From: Nitrospirota bacterium
Lineage (GTDB): Bacteria; Nitrospirota; Thermodesulfovibrionia; Thermodesulfovibrionales; Dissulfurispiraceae
Length of the DNA stretch: 38,233 nt
Reading direction: 5' to 3'
NCBI GenBank assembly: GCA_015233655.1
Contig: JADFXI010000015.1
Span: 1-38,233, forward strand
A model generated the notes under the pieces. That model worked only from the letters and a program-made list of their open reading frames with translations. It had not been told where the DNA came from and did not search any database. The stretch's first letter is position 1. Each line of letters starts with the position of its first letter. Shown piece after piece: positions 36,013 through 38,233 of the stretch. The position numbers and the translations under genes are program-made.

Positions 36013-38109
36013 CTACTGGTGCTCTTCAGCCTTTATTTTCTGACGCTCGGCAATGATCTTCTGCGTAATGTGAGAAGGCACTTCCTCATAATGGGACGAC
36101 TCCATCGAATAGAGTCCCCTGCCGGACGTAATGCTCTGGAGCTGGTTGGCATAAGTCAGCATCTCTGCCATTGGGACAAGTGCGTTGATTTTCTGGTTGC
36201 CGCCGGCTTGCGGTTCGACACCCTGAACTTTCCCGCGCCGGGTGTTCAGGTCTCCTATGACAGAACCGAGCGTGTCCTCCGGGGTGGTAACTTCAACTTT
36301 CATGATCGGTTCAAGCAGTACCGGCCTGGCATCCTGTACAACTTTCTTAAAGGCCATTGATCCGGCTATCTTGAACGCCATTTCCGACGAGTCGACTGAA
36401 TGATAAGTGCCGTCATAGAGCGTGACCTTGACGTCGACCATCTGGTATCCTGCAATAACGCCCTCGTGCATGGCCTCGACTATCCCTTTCTCGACTGCCG
36501 GTCTGTATTGATGAGGGATTACGCCGCCGACTATTCTGTCGGTAAACTCGTAACCGCCACCCCTGGGCAGCGGCTCCATTTCGATCCAGCAATCGCCGTA
36601 TTGCCCCCGTCCCCCGGATTGCTTCTTGTACCTGCCCTGCCCCTTAGCAAAAACGCGTATAGTCTCCCTGTAGGGGATTTTGGGGGTCTTCATGGCGACT
36701 TCGACCCCGAATTTTCTCTTGAGTTTTTCGAGTGAGACCTCCAGGTGCACCTGTCCCATGCCGGAGAGAATCATTTCCTTCGATTCCTCGTCGCGCGTGA
36801 AATGAAGGGTCGGGTCCTCTTCGAGAATTCTGTGAAGTCCGACACTGACCTTCTCTTCATCACCTTTTGTTTTTGGCGCTATTGCATAAGAGATCAGCGG
36901 CTCGGCGAACTTGACCCTTTGAAGCACAATAGGGTGATGCTCTTCACATAGCGTATCACCGACGTTCGTGTCCTTTAATTTGACTACAGCCGCTATTTCG
37001 CCCGGCCCGGCTGTCTGGGTTGGGACATGTTTTTTGCCCTGAAGGTAAAAAACCTGGCCGATCCTTTCTTTGCTGCCGGTTTCAGAGTTAAGGACAGTAG
37101 AGTCGGCTTTCAATATTCCGGAATAGACCCTGAAAATCGACATTTTCCCCGAATAGGGGTCCGCAACTGTCTTGAAGACATAAGCGGTAAGCGGATCAGT
37201 TTCTACAGGTTTTCTCTCAATCTCTTTTCCATCTTTGGGGTTCTTGCCGCGCACAGGCGATATCCTGCTCATGTCTTCAGGTGACGGCAGGCAGAGCAGC
37301 GCCGAGTCCAGAAGCTGGCTTGCGCCGACATTGAGCGTAGCGGAGCCGCATATAACAGGTATAAATCTCCGGGTAAGCGAGGCTTCCCTGACACCCTTCA
37401 TTATTTCCTCTTTTGAAAGTTCCGTCCCCTCAAGGTATTTTTCCAACAGAGAGTCGTCCGACTCAGCAATCTTTTCAACCAGCTTCTTCCTGTATTCTGC
37501 AGCCTTATCCTGCATGGATGAAGGGACATCGGATTCCACAGTCTTTCCGTCTTTCACAACATACGCCTTCATCGCAACGAGATCAATTATTCCCGTGAAG
37601 CCCTCGCCCTCGCCAATGGGGATATAAAGCGGGACCGCCTCAGACTCAAAAGACTTCTCAAGCTCCCCGACCGCCATGTAGAAATTAGCAGCCTCCTTGT
37701 CGAGCTTATTTACAAAGACGACACGCGGCACTTCAAATTCGCAGGCATACTTCCATATCTTTTCGGTTTCAGCTTTTACGCCTGATATTGCGCTGACAAT
37801 TACGACCGCCCCATCGGATACCCTGAGACTGCCCCTGGTATCTTCAATAAAATTTATAAAACCGGGGGTATCTATAAGATTGAAGCGCGTGTTCTTCCAA
37901 TCACAGTAAGCAACCGCGGACACCACGCTTATTTTCCGGGAAATCTCTTCAGGCTCGCAATCCGTTGTAGTATTTCCGCCCTCGACACTGCCGACCCTGT
38001 CTATTACCCCGGCATTGAACAACATAGCCTCTGTCAATGAAGTCTTGCCGGCCCCGCTATGAGCTATAATTGCTACATTTCTGATCTGCCCAGCGTTCAA
38101 TCCTGACAT
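36013..38109 (-). CDS. Elongation factor G-like protein (EF-G2 subfamily-like)
   Basis: GTPase motifs AHSGAGKTS, DTPGF, NKLDK; EF-G domains through GDLNTRRGKVQGVE. The G1 sequence HSGAGKTS resembles the EF-G2 subgroup rather than canonical AHIDAGKTT. Confidence 0.9.
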   Translation of the reverse strand: MSGLNAGQIRNVAIIAHSGAGKTSLTEAMLFNAGVIDRVGSVEGGNTTTDCEPEEISRKISVVSAVAYCDWKNTRFNLIDTPGFINFIEDTRGSLRVSDGAVVIVSAISGVKAETEKIWKYACEFEVPRVVFVNKLDKEAANFYMAVGELEKSFESEAVPLYIPIGEGEGFTGIIDLVAMKAYVVKDGKTVESDVPSSMQDKAAEYRKKLVEKIAESDDSLLEKYLEGTELSKEEIMKGVREASLTRRFIPVICGSATLNVGASQLLDSALLCLPSPEDMSRISPVRGKNPKDGKEIERKPVETDPLTAYVFKTVADPYSGKMSIFRVYSGILKADSTVLNSETGSKERIGQVFYLQGKKHVPTQTAGPGEIAAVVKLKDTNVGDTLCEEHHPIVLQRVKFAEPLISYAIAPKTKGDEEKVSVGLHRILEEDPTLHFTRDEESKEMILSGMGQVHLEVSLEKLKRKFGVEVAMKTPKIPYRETIRVFAKGQGRYKKQSGGRGQYGDCWIEMEPLPRGGGYEFTDRIVGGVIPHQYRPAVEKGIVEAMHEGVIAGYQMVDVKVTLYDGTYHSVDSSEMAFKIAGSMAFKKVVQDARPVLLEPIMKVEVTTPEDTLGSVIGDLNTRRGKVQGVEPQAGGNQKINALVPMAEMLTYANQLQSITSGRGLYSMESSHYEEVPSHITQKIIAERQKIKAEEHQ

Positions 38110-38111
38110 AA

Positions 38112-38233
38112 CTACCCCCTGTTAATAATTTCTTCTATTATTGGCATGTATTCTGTCTTGCGTTCGAAGGTCTTGGACCACAATTTAAGGACTAAAAAAG
38201 TGAGAGCGAAAAGGCCGAACCCGCCGGTGGCTG
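38112..38233 (-). CDS. C-terminal fragment of a probable membrane protein (partial at right edge)
   Basis: Reverse translation ...ATGGFGLFALTFLVLKLWSKTFERKTEYMPIIEEIINRG* shows one hydrophobic segment and a charged tail. Not in the ORF track because it runs off the edge. Confidence 0.45.
   Translation of the reverse strand, partial: ATGGFGLFALTFLVLKLWSKTFERKTEYMPIIEEIINRG

Overview
The window looks like chromosomal DNA from a Gram-negative, probably anaerobic bacterium with many Fe-S and radical-SAM enzymes. A Nitrospirota-like or deltaproteobacterial-like lineage is only an impression, because no rRNA or phylogenetic marker was analysed. It is densely coding. From left to right: a carbamoyltransferase (NodU family) running off the left edge, OsmC, a tiny lipoprotein, a ferredoxin-nitroreductase, an HD-GYP protein, an orphan Cys-containing protein, and a Phd/RelE-type toxin-antitoxin pair. 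Next comes a tightly coupled 8-gene minus-strand array (TIGR03960-like radical SAM, RNase G, LarE, GlcF-like Fe-S protein, DUF3786-like protein, membrane-anchored beta-domain protein, GT2, B12-binding radical SAM), followed by a TonB-like protein, a small DUF3553-like protein and pilMNOPQ. Beyond these are two tandem secreted repeat proteins, HDOD, an LCMT-like methyltransferase, aspS, rluB, a SurA/PpiC-like protein, hypE, an FN3 lipoprotein, argH, an EF-G2-like GTPase, and a partial membrane-protein C-terminus at the right edge. The most unusual region is 21901-27117. It holds two paralogous secreted proteins, each with Ig-like BIG2 domains, a predicted seven-bladed Vgb/NHL-like beta-propeller and a near-identical C-terminal tail. 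The second also carries five ~57-aa FG-GAP-like repeats, each with a conserved Cys pair. I found no CRISPR array, rRNA, tRNA or transposase. All family names come from motif recognition by eye; no database search was run.
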